From positions 1-7,310 of the forward strand of contig CAMVBD010000059.1 in NCBI GenBank assembly GCA_947165615.1: a stretch of 7,310 bases of DNA. The letters run 5' to 3'. The notes beneath the pieces were generated by a model. The model searched no databases. It was not told where the DNA came from and saw only the letters and a program-made list of their open reading frames with translations. Source of the DNA: an uncultured Clostridia bacterium. GTDB taxonomy: Bacteria > Bacillota > Clostridia > Oscillospirales > Acutalibacteraceae. Position numbers and translations under genes: made by a program. Below are positions 1 through 5,086 of the stretch, piece by piece (within the stretch, counting starts at the first letter, position 1; the number at the start of each line of letters is the position of its first letter).

Positions 1-52
1 TGTTCAGGCCCTCTCTCGCCTCGGGGACGAGTTTGGAATTACCGCTCTTCAT
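1..52 (-). CDS. alpha/beta-type small acid-soluble spore protein (SASP), N-terminal part
   Basis: The gene runs off the left edge, so only 17 codons are visible, reading MKSGNSKLVPEAREGLN. The block LVPEAR-GL matches the conserved start of alpha/beta SASPs, which coat DNA in the spore core, protect it from UV and heat, and are degraded by the Gpr protease on germination. The DNA-binding and Gpr-cleavage parts lie outside the window. The start is supported by an AAAAGGAGTG ribosome site (plus-strand 59-68), 6 bases before the ATG. SASP genes are normally read by sigma-G in the forespore, but I could not find a convincing sigma-G promoter. The family call rests on a short stretch that is highly characteristic. 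Confidence 0.8.
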   Translation of the reverse strand, partial: MKSGNSKLVPEAREGLN

Positions 53-80
53 GCTTTTCACTCCTTTTCGCACGATCATT

Positions 81-140
81 GCCGCGCCGCAAACTCTCTT
101 CCGGCGGCGCGGCGCAGCGCGGTCCTTTTTCGGACCGCGC
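81..140. repeat. two tandem GC-rich hairpins upstream of the SASP gene
   Basis: Two perfect inverted repeats stand side by side. Bases 81-90 pair with 104-113 (10 bp, 13-base loop), and 117-125 pair with 132-140 (9 bp, loop TTTTTC). Neither is followed by a T-run on either strand, so they are not ordinary intrinsic terminators. If the SASP promoter lies to the right, both would sit in its 5' leader about 30 bases before the start codon, where they could stabilise the mRNA or affect translation. That role is inference. Confidence 0.55.
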
Positions 141-282
141 CGCGATCCGAAAGGAATGTTGCTGCGCTTCTATTGTGCGACGGGAATGCAAAAAAATGAC
201 TGGTAATTTTTTTTCGAAAAACGGAATGACGTTGTTGGTCTTTTTTGCGGATCTCTGTACCGGGATTTTACAGGATAACGGG

Positions 283-311
283 TTGCTATTTCCAAATTGC
301 AATGGTATACT
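283..311 (+). promoter_or_regulatory. sigma-A-type promoter
   Basis: The -35 is TTGCTA (283-288), followed by a 17-base spacer and the -10 TATACT (306-311). Transcription would begin near 318. The next coding start is 562, about 245 bases downstream, and two terminator-like hairpins intervene. This promoter may therefore drive a small RNA or a long leader rather than the regulator gene directly. Confidence 0.6.
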
Positions 312-317
312 GAAAGG

Positions 318-415
318 CAGGGAGCATCCTTCCGGTCCCGATCCGGTTCGACCGCAAAAAAGAGGGAAAACGCGCGACAGGTCCTTGCGCCCTGCTTTTG
401 CGGACGGGCGTTTTT
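318..415 (+). ncRNA. possible small RNA or attenuated leader
   Basis: This stretch starts just after the promoter at 283-311 and ends in a hairpin with a T-run: CGCCC (388-392) pairs with GGGCG (406-410) and TTTTT follows (411-415). It has no convincing small reading frame with a ribosome site. Internal short stems such as GGT-TCG-ACC are present. I do not recognise 6S RNA, SRP RNA, tmRNA or a riboswitch class in it. The call rests only on promoter plus terminator logic. Confidence 0.3.
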
Positions 416-448
416 GCTGCGGGTTTATCCGTTTTTTCGCTGTTCGGG

Positions 449-497
449 GGAACAAAACAGGCGATTCACTCCGAAAAAAGCCTGTCTGTTCCGTTTT
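449..497 (+). terminator. terminator-like hairpin before the regulator promoter
   Basis: GGAAC (449-453) pairs with GTTCC (488-492), and ACAGGC (457-462) pairs with GCCTGT (480-485) across a small internal loop. The apical loop is 17 bases and GTTTT follows. It would insulate the regulator promoter from transcription that started near 318, or act as an attenuator. The T-run is short, so termination may be partial. Confidence 0.45.
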
Positions 498-499
498 GA

Positions 500-529
500 T
501 TGCGGGATACCGTGTTCTTGTGCTACACT
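500..529 (+). promoter_or_regulatory. extended -10 promoter of the regulator-kinase operon
   Basis: The -35 is TTGCGG (500-505), then an 18-base spacer and an extended -10, TGCTACACT (521-529). Transcription would start near 536, leaving a leader of about 26 bases before the ATG at 562. The 9-bp direct repeat TGTTCTTGT (513-521 and 529-537, 16 bp apart) brackets the -10 and could be a binding site for a regulator. That is a guess. Confidence 0.5.
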
Positions 530-561
530 GTTCTTGTAAAGAATCAAAAAGGAGTGATCGC

Positions 562-1260
562 ATGCGGATCGCGCTGTGTGACGACGAACGCCGAGAGGTA
601 GACAATCTCCATGACCTGATCGAGAATTACGCGCTGAAAAAGGATTACGATCTCAGCATCGAGTGTTTTACTTCGCCCAGGGCCCTCCTGAAAAAGGATC
701 GCTATGATCTCTACTTTCTGGATTTTCTGATGGACGAAATGGACGGGGTGGAACTTGCGCGGGGCCTGAACGAAAAATTCGGCGGCGCCGTGACGATCGT
801 GTATCTGACCAATTTTGAGGACGCCGCCGTGCAGATCATCAACGGACGGGTCTATGCCGACGGTTTTCTGAAAAAGCCCGTCGATCCTGGGCTGCTCTTC
901 GAAAAACTCGATGCGTTCTATAAAAACTCCTTCTGGGGCAGACTGGAACTCCGGCAGGGCAGAAGTTACCGCACCGTTTATGCGCGGGACATCTATTATG
1001 TGGAAGCCCGCGGCAAGACCTCCATGGTCTTCTTTGCCGAAGGCAGTGAGGAATACAGCCATCTTCTCTCCGAAATGGACGAAAAACTCACAGGCGGAAA
1101 ACTCTTTTGCCGGATCCACCGCTCCTACATCGTCAATATGATGTACGTCTCCTCTTACGACGCAAAGTCCGTCACTCTGGTCAGCGGCGTTACGCTGCCG
1201 CTCAAAAACCGGGACTTCCAGCGGGTGTACAGGGAATATATCTTCCGTCAGATGCTGTGA
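562..1260 (+). CDS. LytTR-family response regulator (AgrA-like)
   Basis: This 232-residue cytoplasmic regulator receives phosphate from the kinase encoded next to it and binds DNA. The receiver domain covers about residues 1-120. It shows the acidic pair D7 D8, the phosphate acceptor D54 in FLDFLMDEMDG, the switch residue T83, and K104-K105-P106. The LytTR DNA-binding domain covers about 127-230, with the typical YYVEARGKTS and FCRIHRSYIVN segments. The length is normal for the AgrA/LytR class. The frame is open much further upstream (to 79), but the ATG at 562 has AAAAAGGAGTG at 546-555 and gives the standard receiver start MRIALCDDE, so the longer form is rejected. The kinase gene follows after 34 bases, indicating one operon. 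LytTR proteins bind 9-bp direct repeats about 21 bp apart, and such a pair lies before the peptide gene at 2772. Family call is firm; the target is inferred. Confidence 0.93.
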   Translation: MRIALCDDERREVDNLHDLIENYALKKDYDLSIECFTSPRALLKKDRYDLYFLDFLMDEMDGVELARGLNEKFGGAVTIVYLTNFEDAAVQIINGRVYADGFLKKPVDPGLLFEKLDAFYKNSFWGRLELRQGRSYRTVYARDIYYVEARGKTSMVFFAEGSEEYSHLLSEMDEKLTGGKLFCRIHRSYIVNMMYVSSYDAKSVTLVSGVTLPLKNRDFQRVYREYIFRQML

Positions 1261-1294
1261 AAAACCGTTCCGCCGATAAAAAGAAGGTGAATCC

Positions 1295-2629
1295 ATGACT
1301 TTTGCCACCGACGCTCTGCTGCAGATGCCTTTGGTTTATTCGATCGTCGCCGTCCTCAACGCGCTGCTTATGACGCTGTTCTGCGTTTTGGCTGTGCCCG
1401 CCGTTTTCCGCGTTTCGCTTCGGCGGCATCCGGCGCTGTGGATCTTGTCCGCGCTCCTTGCCGTGGGCGTCGCCGTGTTCCGGAATCTGCGCGTTTCGCC
1501 CGATCCCGACGCGCGGAATCTTTGGGAACTCGTCAATACCGTTCTGCCCTACGTCTGCGTCGTTCTGCTTGTCCCGTGGCGGCACCTCTGGAAGGGGCTC
1601 GCCGCCACCCTCGGCTACGTCTTTGTCGAAGCCGTCAAGTACGTCGTCATGCTCATCTTTTTCCGCGGGGAACTGGAAAAGCGCAACGACGGGCTGGAGC
1701 TGACCATCGAGCTGTTTGTCCATCTGGCAAGCGTTCTGCTCATCCTCCTGCTTTTGCGGCGGAAAAACGAGAAGCGCAATATCTTTGAGCCGCTTTTGCA
1801 GATCAGCCCCCTGCTTTACGTCCTGATCGCCGCGAGCATGATCGTTTTCTTCGTCACGCTCATGGGGGTGAGCAGCGGCTTTTCGGGACGGGAAAAAAAG
1901 CAAGTCGTCTTTATCCTGCTCAATATCCCGGTCTCCGGCCTGACCGTAGGGTACGCGGTGTACAGTCTCGTAAAGACCCAGACGGCAGAGCGCACGTACC
2001 GGTTCCAACTCGAGCAGCAGATCCGCCATTATGAGATGATGGAGAAGATGAACGAGGACCTCCGCGTTTTCCGTCACGACCTGCCGAAAAAACTGCGCCC
2101 GATGGTCGCTTACCTCGATGACAACAAGGTGGCGCCCGCCGCCGAGATCGCGCGGGACCTTGCGGACTTCACGTCGGAGAACGCATTGCGCTTTCACACC
2201 GGCAACTACCGGCTCGACACCGTCTTGTTCTGCGAGCAGCAGCTCGCGCAGGCGGACGGCACGACCATCCGGTTTACCCCCGGAAGCGTCTTTCCCGCCG
2301 AGGGGATCGCCTCGGACGATATCTACACCATTTTTCCGAACGCGCTCGACAACGCCATCGAGGCCTGCCGCAAGACGGAAGGGGAGAGACAGATCGTCGT
2401 TTCTTCCCGCATAGCCGGGGATACGGTCTTTGTGTCCGTCAAGAACCCCTGCCCGCCGGGCGTTACCCTGAAAAAAGGCGTCCCGCAGACGGACAAATCT
2501 GACAAAAAATCCCACGGGTATGGGATTCGGAGCATAAAAAAAGCCGCCGCCGGGTATGGCGACGACAACGTGGAGTTCCTTGTCACGGGCGGCTTTTTCG
2601 AGCTGCGGCTCTCTTTGCGGTTTCAGTGA
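1295..2629 (+). CDS. GHKL-type membrane sensor histidine kinase (AgrC-like)
   Basis: This 444-residue sensor kinase is the likely partner of the regulator just upstream. The first 226 residues hold about six or seven membrane segments (near 13-38, 47-63, 82-95, 104-123, 137-155, 167-190 and 204-226), with little extracellular domain, as in kinases that sense peptides. A linker helix (about 228-258) leads to the phosphorylation site H261 in VFRHDLPKK. The HATPase part has an N-box with N349, D352, N353 and E356 (FPNALDNAIEAC) and a G-box HGYGIRSI at 407-414. The N-box has proline before the Asn where glycine is usual, and the H-box lacks the common RHDxxNH asparagine. The ATG at 1295 has the ribosome site AAGAAGGTG (1281-1289). 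The last codons overlap the convergent peptide gene by 7 bases. The stimulus is unknown. Confidence 0.9.
   Translation: MTFATDALLQMPLVYSIVAVLNALLMTLFCVLAVPAVFRVSLRRHPALWILSALLAVGVAVFRNLRVSPDPDARNLWELVNTVLPYVCVVLLVPWRHLWKGLAATLGYVFVEAVKYVVMLIFFRGELEKRNDGLELTIELFVHLASVLLILLLLRRKNEKRNIFEPLLQISPLLYVLIAASMIVFFVTLMGVSSGFSGREKKQVVFILLNIPVSGLTVGYAVYSLVKTQTAERTYRFQLEQQIRHYEMMEKMNEDLRVFRHDLPKKLRPMVAYLDDNKVAPAAEIARDLADFTSENALRFHTGNYRLDTVLFCEQQLAQADGTTIRFTPGSVFPAEGIASDDIYTIFPNALDNAIEACRKTEGERQIVVSSRIAGDTVFVSVKNPCPPGVTLKKGVPQTDKSDKKSHGYGIRSIKKAAAGYGDDNVEFLVTGGFFELRLSLRFQ
2538..2598 (-). terminator. inverted repeat inside the kinase gene, possible terminator of the peptide gene
   Basis: Bases 2538-2548 (AAAAAGCCGCC) and 2588-2598 (GGCGGCTTTTT) form a perfect 11-bp inverted repeat. 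Read on the minus strand it begins 25 bases past the stop of the peptide gene and ends in seven T residues (2542-2536). The 39-base loop contains a further stem, GACAA with TTGTC. This fits an intrinsic terminator for the peptide transcript lying within the G-box region of the kinase gene. The large loop makes it uncertain. Confidence 0.4.
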
Positions 2630-2772
2630 CCGAAGATCAGGTTGTAAAGCCAGGCGAGCAAGCCTTTTTCATCTGCGTGAGAACCTGCTTCCGGCGGGAT
2701 GAAGGTCGGGTTCTGCAGAAGGAATTCGATCAGTTTTTTCAGATCCGGTTTTTCCTTGATACGCTCATCCAT
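2623..2772 (-). CDS. 49-residue peptide gene under likely LytTR control
   Basis: A small gene with unusually strong signals. The ribosome site AGAGGAGGTG (plus-strand 2781-2790) is 8 bases before the ATG, and a sigma-A promoter lies at 2815-2843. The peptide has a charged N-terminus (residues 2-13 carry D, E, R and K), a hydrophobic stretch KLIEFLLQNP at 13-22, a proline-rich middle with IPPE at 25-28, and a hydrophobic aromatic C-terminus GLLAWLYNLIFGH at 37-49. There is no cysteine, no double-glycine leader and no signal peptide, so it is neither a standard AgrD thiolactone precursor nor a ComC/BlpC-type pheromone. S31 is its only serine. It converges on the kinase gene with a 7-base overlap. 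I do not recognise the family. Context suggests a signal peptide, a membrane-active peptide or an output of the neighbouring two-component system, but no exporter or processing gene is in view. Confidence 0.7.
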   Translation of the reverse strand: MDERIKEKPDLKKLIEFLLQNPTFIPPEAGSHADEKGLLAWLYNLIFGH

Positions 2773-2814
2773 GAAATTGACACCTCCTCTTTATTCGTCA
2801 TTGTTCATAAAATT

Positions 2815-2843
2815 ATTTTACCACAAATATTTAATTTTGTAAA
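2815..2843 (-). promoter_or_regulatory. promoter of the 49-residue peptide gene
   Basis: On the minus strand the -35 is TTTACA (2843-2838), then a 17-base spacer and the -10 TAAAAT (2820-2815). Transcription would start near 2808, giving a leader of about 36 bases that includes the strong ribosome site. The -35 departs from TTGACA at one position, which would suit activation by a regulator bound just upstream. Confidence 0.65.
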
Positions 2844-2845
2844 TA

Positions 2846-2878
2846 CTTTTCATTCCGAAAAAACGGCTTTTCATTCCG
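2846..2878 (-). promoter_or_regulatory. candidate LytTR regulator binding site, 21-bp-spaced direct repeats
   Basis: The 12-mer CGGAATGAAAAG occurs twice on the minus strand, at 2878-2867 and 2857-2846. The start-to-start distance is exactly 21 bp, or two helical turns, and the proximal copy ends 2 bases before the -35 box. AgrA-class LytTR proteins bind 9-bp direct repeats separated by about 12 bp in this position. The repeat sequence is not the staphylococcal AgrA consensus. The distal copy also lies within the hairpin at 2858-2893, so part of the pattern may come from the terminator. Confidence 0.5.
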
Positions 2879-2893
2879 GAAAGGCCGTTTTTT
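2858..2893. terminator. bidirectional-type intrinsic terminator
   Basis: AAAAAACGGC (2858-2867) pairs with GCCGTTTTTT (2884-2893). The stem continues inward with TTTTC/GGAAAG, one pair a G-T wobble, leaving a six-base loop. With A6 on one side and T6 on the other it can terminate on either strand. On the minus strand it closes the decayed TetR-like gene and shields the peptide promoter from read-through. Confidence 0.65.
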
Positions 2894-2929
2894 GTCGCGG
2901 ACGTGCGGGCTGAGGGGAGGCGGCGCGCC

Positions 2930-3300
2930 GTTCTGGCAGGGCGGTCATTTGGTCTGCGCCGCGATGGATCTTTCCCAGCTGAGAAAGGGTCTCGAGAATG
3001 AAGTCTCTCGGCTGGGCAAAATCCTCCCGCACCCATTTTTCGATCTCCGCAAGGCAGCCGTTCGCCCAGAAGGCCGAAAGGTATTGCAGACGCGCATCCT
3101 TTAAGTCGAGCGTTTTCTTTTTGCCTCCCGGCCTTCTTCTGAGACGATAACCGGCAAAGCGCATGCCGCCGCGAGAGGCTGCAAAGCATGACGGGCGCGT
3201 ATTTTGCGGCGCCGCCGTTCCGGAGAGGAAAGAGGACCCGCCAAAGTAGACGGGAGACGCCGGCGTATTGCAGGAACTCCGCCGGGATATGCAATCGGAT
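2930..3300 (-). pseudogene. decayed TetR-family regulator, C-terminal part only
   Basis: On the minus strand the stretch between about 3090 and 2970 reads YLSAFWANGCLAEIEKWVRE followed by DFAQPRDFILETL. This resembles the last helices of TetR/AcrR regulators, where a G-x-x-x-x-I-x-x-W-hydrophilic helix precedes a P-x-x-(I/L) helix. Farther upstream, about 3300-3190, another frame gives EFLQYAGVSRLLWRVL and KYAPVML, similar to the middle helices of such proteins. The two parts are in different frames, so at least one frameshift separates them near 3190-3160. The N-terminal helix-turn-helix is missing, since its place is taken by AT-rich promoter DNA. No start or ribosome site is convincing. 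It is therefore probably a dead remnant. The family call is by eye and moderate. Confidence 0.45.
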
Positions 3301-3339
3301 TTGACTGTTTTTTGGATGATAGTACCTGTTTTTCAACGG

Positions 3340-3353
3340 TTACAAAATTGTAA
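3340..3353. repeat. small inverted repeat upstream of the binding protein promoter
   Basis: TTACAA (3340-3345) and TTGTAA (3348-3353) flank AA, and a palindrome ATATTTAAATAT follows at 3353-3364. It lies about 25 bases before the -35 box of the importer operon and could be an operator. The region is very AT-rich, so chance is a real alternative. Confidence 0.25.
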
Positions 3354-3375
3354 TATTTAAATATGATTATTATTC

Positions 3376-3403
3376 TTGATTATTTTTGAAAACGTGATAT
3401 ATT
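3376..3403 (+). promoter_or_regulatory. promoter of the amino acid importer operon
   Basis: The -35 is TTGATT (3376-3381), the spacer 16 bases, and the -10 TATATT (3398-3403) is preceded by TG (3395-3396), an extended -10. Transcription would start near 3410, leaving a leader of about 50 bases without a recognisable riboswitch. The ribosome site AAAGGAGG (3444-3451) lies between A6 and T6 runs that could pair with each other. Confidence 0.6.
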
Positions 3404-3458
3404 ATAGTAATCAAACACGAGCCGCCGGAACGGTGGGTCGAAAAAAGGAGGTTTTTTC

Positions 3459-4316
3459 ATGAAAAAAGTTTTGAAGGTTCTGTCCGTACTGCTGTGCTTC
3501 GCGCTGGTTCTCTGCTTCGTTTCCGCCTGCGGCAGCGATCAGGAGGGCAATACGGAACCCGCGTCTTCTTCCGATCCCGCTTCTACCGACGGCGCCGGCG
3601 CGGAAAAGGTGCTGATCGTGGCGTCGAATCCCGAGTTTGCGCCCTATGAGTAGCTGGACGAGTCCGATCAGATCGTGGGCTTCGACGTGGATCTGTGCAA
3701 CGCCATCGGCGAAAAGATCGGCGCCAAGATGCAGTTCCAGTCCATGGATTTCACCGCCGTCATCGCGTCCGTCAATTCCGGCGCGGCGGATATTGCCGCC
3801 TCGGGCCTTACGATCACCGAAACGCGTAAGGAGTCCGTCGACTTTTCCGACCCGTATTATCAGGTCACCCAAATCGTGATCGCGCGCGCGGACGACGACC
3901 GGTTTGACGGCGCGACCAAAGAAGCGGTGGACGCCCAGCTTGCCGATAACGTCGTAGTCGGCGTGTGCGAAGGCTACACGGGCGAAGCGTACGTACAGGA
4001 CGACCTGAAACTTCCGGAGGGGTCCTACCGTTCCTACAGTTCCATTTCCCTCGCGCTGGAGGAACTCGGCAGCGGCGGCATCGACGCCATTGTGTTCGAT
4101 AACACATCGGCCGTCGCCGCCATCTCGACCGAAAGCAATCAGGGCAAGTTCAAACTCAACGAGACCGCGCTGACCGTGGAGGATTACGCCATCGCCGTGC
4201 CGAAGGACCAGCCGGAACTCTTAAAGCAGATCAACGACGCCTTGGCCGCTCTGAAAGCGGAAGGCAAGCTGAATGAGCTGCTCAAAGCCAACGGCCTTGA
4301 CGTGATCGAGGCGTAA
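3459..4316 (+). pseudogene. amino acid ABC transporter substrate-binding lipoprotein, interrupted by in-frame TAG
   Basis: This would be a 285-residue extracellular lipoprotein that captures a polar amino acid and delivers it to the permease encoded downstream (solute-binding protein family 3). Residues 1-24 form a lipoprotein signal with lipobox V-S-A-C24, followed by a Ser/Thr/Ala-rich tether to about residue 46. The binding fold starts at KVLIVAS. Codon 65 is TAG (3651-3653), just after FAPYE. In relatives this position is usually Tyr or Phe, so one change from TAT or TAC explains it. After the TAG the frame is intact for 220 codons. It keeps the family signature GFDVDL (74-79), the ligand-carboxylate Arg R123 in TETRKESVDFSDPYY, and D214 in AIVFDN, the likely amino-group ligand. 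As written, the cell would make a 64-residue stub. A recent mutation, a sequence error or TAG readthrough are the options. The start has a strong ribosome site. Confidence 0.88.
3651..3653 (+). other. in-frame TAG stop at codon 65 of the binding protein
   Basis: The codon reads TAG between GAG (Glu) and CTG (Leu). The six other genes whose ends are inside the window and certain (regulator, kinase, permease, ATPase, flavodoxin, repeat protein), and also the small peptide gene, all end in TGA or TAA. This is therefore the only TAG at a coding position and there is no visible TAG terminator for comparison. The sample is too small to argue for recoding. Confidence 0.9.
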
Positions 4317-4331
4317 AACAAGGATACATGG

Positions 4332-4358
4332 GAGCCGCTGCCCGACCGGGCGCGGCTC
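4332..4358 (+). promoter_or_regulatory. intercistronic hairpin between binding protein and permease genes
   Basis: GAGCCGC (4332-4338) pairs with GCGGCTC (4352-4358), and GCCC (4340-4343) pairs with GGGC (4348-4351), with one bulged T and loop GACC. Only a weak T-tract (TCTTGT) follows. Such hairpins after binding protein genes in importer operons usually protect the upstream mRNA or cause partial termination, so that more binding protein than permease is made. That role is inferred here. The hairpin also argues against starting the permease upstream at 4328. Confidence 0.6.
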
Positions 4359-4378
4359 TTGTGATGTGGGAAGGAAAC

Positions 4379-5086
4379 ATGAACGAACATTTTTTTGAAG
4401 ATCTGAAACGCGTATTTTTGGATAACGGGGGCTTTACGCTGATGCTCAAGGGCGTCGGCAACACCGTTATCATCGCGCTGTCTGCCGTCGTCATCGGCGT
4501 GGTGCTCGGTTCGGTGTGCGCCATCATCAAGGTCAGCGACGGCAAAAGCGTCCCGGTAAAGATTGCCAAGGCCGTCGTCGGGGTGTACATCACCGTGATC
4601 CGCGGCACGCCCCTGATGGTCCAGCTTCTGTTTACCTATTTCGGCGTCTTTGCCACCGCCATGCGCGGCAATCCGCACAAGGCCATCCTGATCGCGGTGC
4701 TCGTGTTCGGCGTCAATTCCGGCGCGTACGTGGCGGAGATCATCCGCAGCGGCATTTTGGCTGTGGACGCGGGGCAAATGGAGGCCGGCCGCTCGCTGGG
4801 GCTGTCGCACCGCACCACCATGCTGCGCATCGTTTTGCCGCAGGCGGTCAAAAACATCATTCCCGCCCTCGGCAACGAGTTCATCATGCTTATCAAGGAC
4901 TCGTCCGTCGCGTCGGCGATCACGGTGGTGGAAATGACCAAGCGCGCGCAAAGCCTGGTGTCAAAGTTTTACGTGGCGCTGCCGATCTACGCGGTGCTGG
5001 CGCTCTTGTATCTCGCGCTCACGTCGCTTGCGGCCGAGGGCATGAAACTGATCGAAAAGAGGATGAGACGAAGTGATAGACGTTAA
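4379..5086 (+). CDS. polar amino acid ABC transporter permease
   Basis: This 235-residue inner-membrane subunit forms the import channel, probably as a homodimer because only one permease gene is present. It belongs to the His/Glu/Gln/Arg permease group. Membrane segments lie near residues 26-50, 66-92, 102-122, 160-180 and 200-222. The conserved RGTPL motif is at 75-79. The EAA loop that docks onto the ATPase is at about 135-164 (EAGRSLGLS and the [12 protein letters not shown] part). The ATG at 4379 follows the ribosome site GGGAAGGAAA. An in-frame ATG at 4328 would add residues translated across the hairpin at 4332-4358 and has no good ribosome site. The 3' end overlaps the ATPase gene by 14 bases, indicating translational coupling. 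The exact amino acid carried cannot be read from the sequence. Confidence 0.92.
   Translation: MNEHFFEDLKRVFLDNGGFTLMLKGVGNTVIIALSAVVIGVVLGSVCAIIKVSDGKSVPVKIAKAVVGVYITVIRGTPLMVQLLFTYFGVFATAMRGNPHKAILIAVLVFGVNSGAYVAEIIRSGILAVDAGQMEAGRSLGLSHRTTMLRIVLPQAVKNIIPALGNEFIMLIKDSSVASAITVVEMTKRAQSLVSKFYVALPIYAVLALLYLALTSLAAEGMKLIEKRMRRSDRR

Noticed and set aside
340..360. tRNA-like TTCGA loop motif (GGTTCGACC)
   Set aside because: No acceptor, D or anticodon arms can be drawn around it. It is only a short stem.
79..561. Open frame extending the response regulator far upstream to 79
   Set aside because: The extension has no family similarity, crosses two promoters and several hairpins, and the ATG at 562 has a good ribosome site and gives the standard receiver start.
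1202..2515. 437-codon open frame on the minus strand opposite the kinase
   Set aside because: It is the complement of a well-supported kinase gene. Its composition, rich in Arg, Asp, Gly and His, is typical of a GC-rich antisense shadow and it has no recognisable domain.
2626..2913. 95-codon plus-strand frame opposite the peptide gene
   Set aside because: No ribosome site, no domain, and it runs through AT-rich promoter DNA and the terminator. The minus-strand frame has all the expression signals.
3410..3458. Riboswitch or T-box upstream of the importer
   Set aside because: The leader is only about 50 bases and shows no conserved core or terminator switch.
3651..3653. Pyrrolysine or general TAG recoding
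   Set aside because: Pyrrolysine is known mainly in methylamine methyltransferases and has no reason to be here. One codon in a position normally aromatic is better explained by mutation or error.
4328..4378. Earlier ATG for the permease at 4328
   Set aside because: The added residues would be translated across a strong hairpin and look unlike a permease N-terminus. The ATG at 4379 has a better ribosome site.
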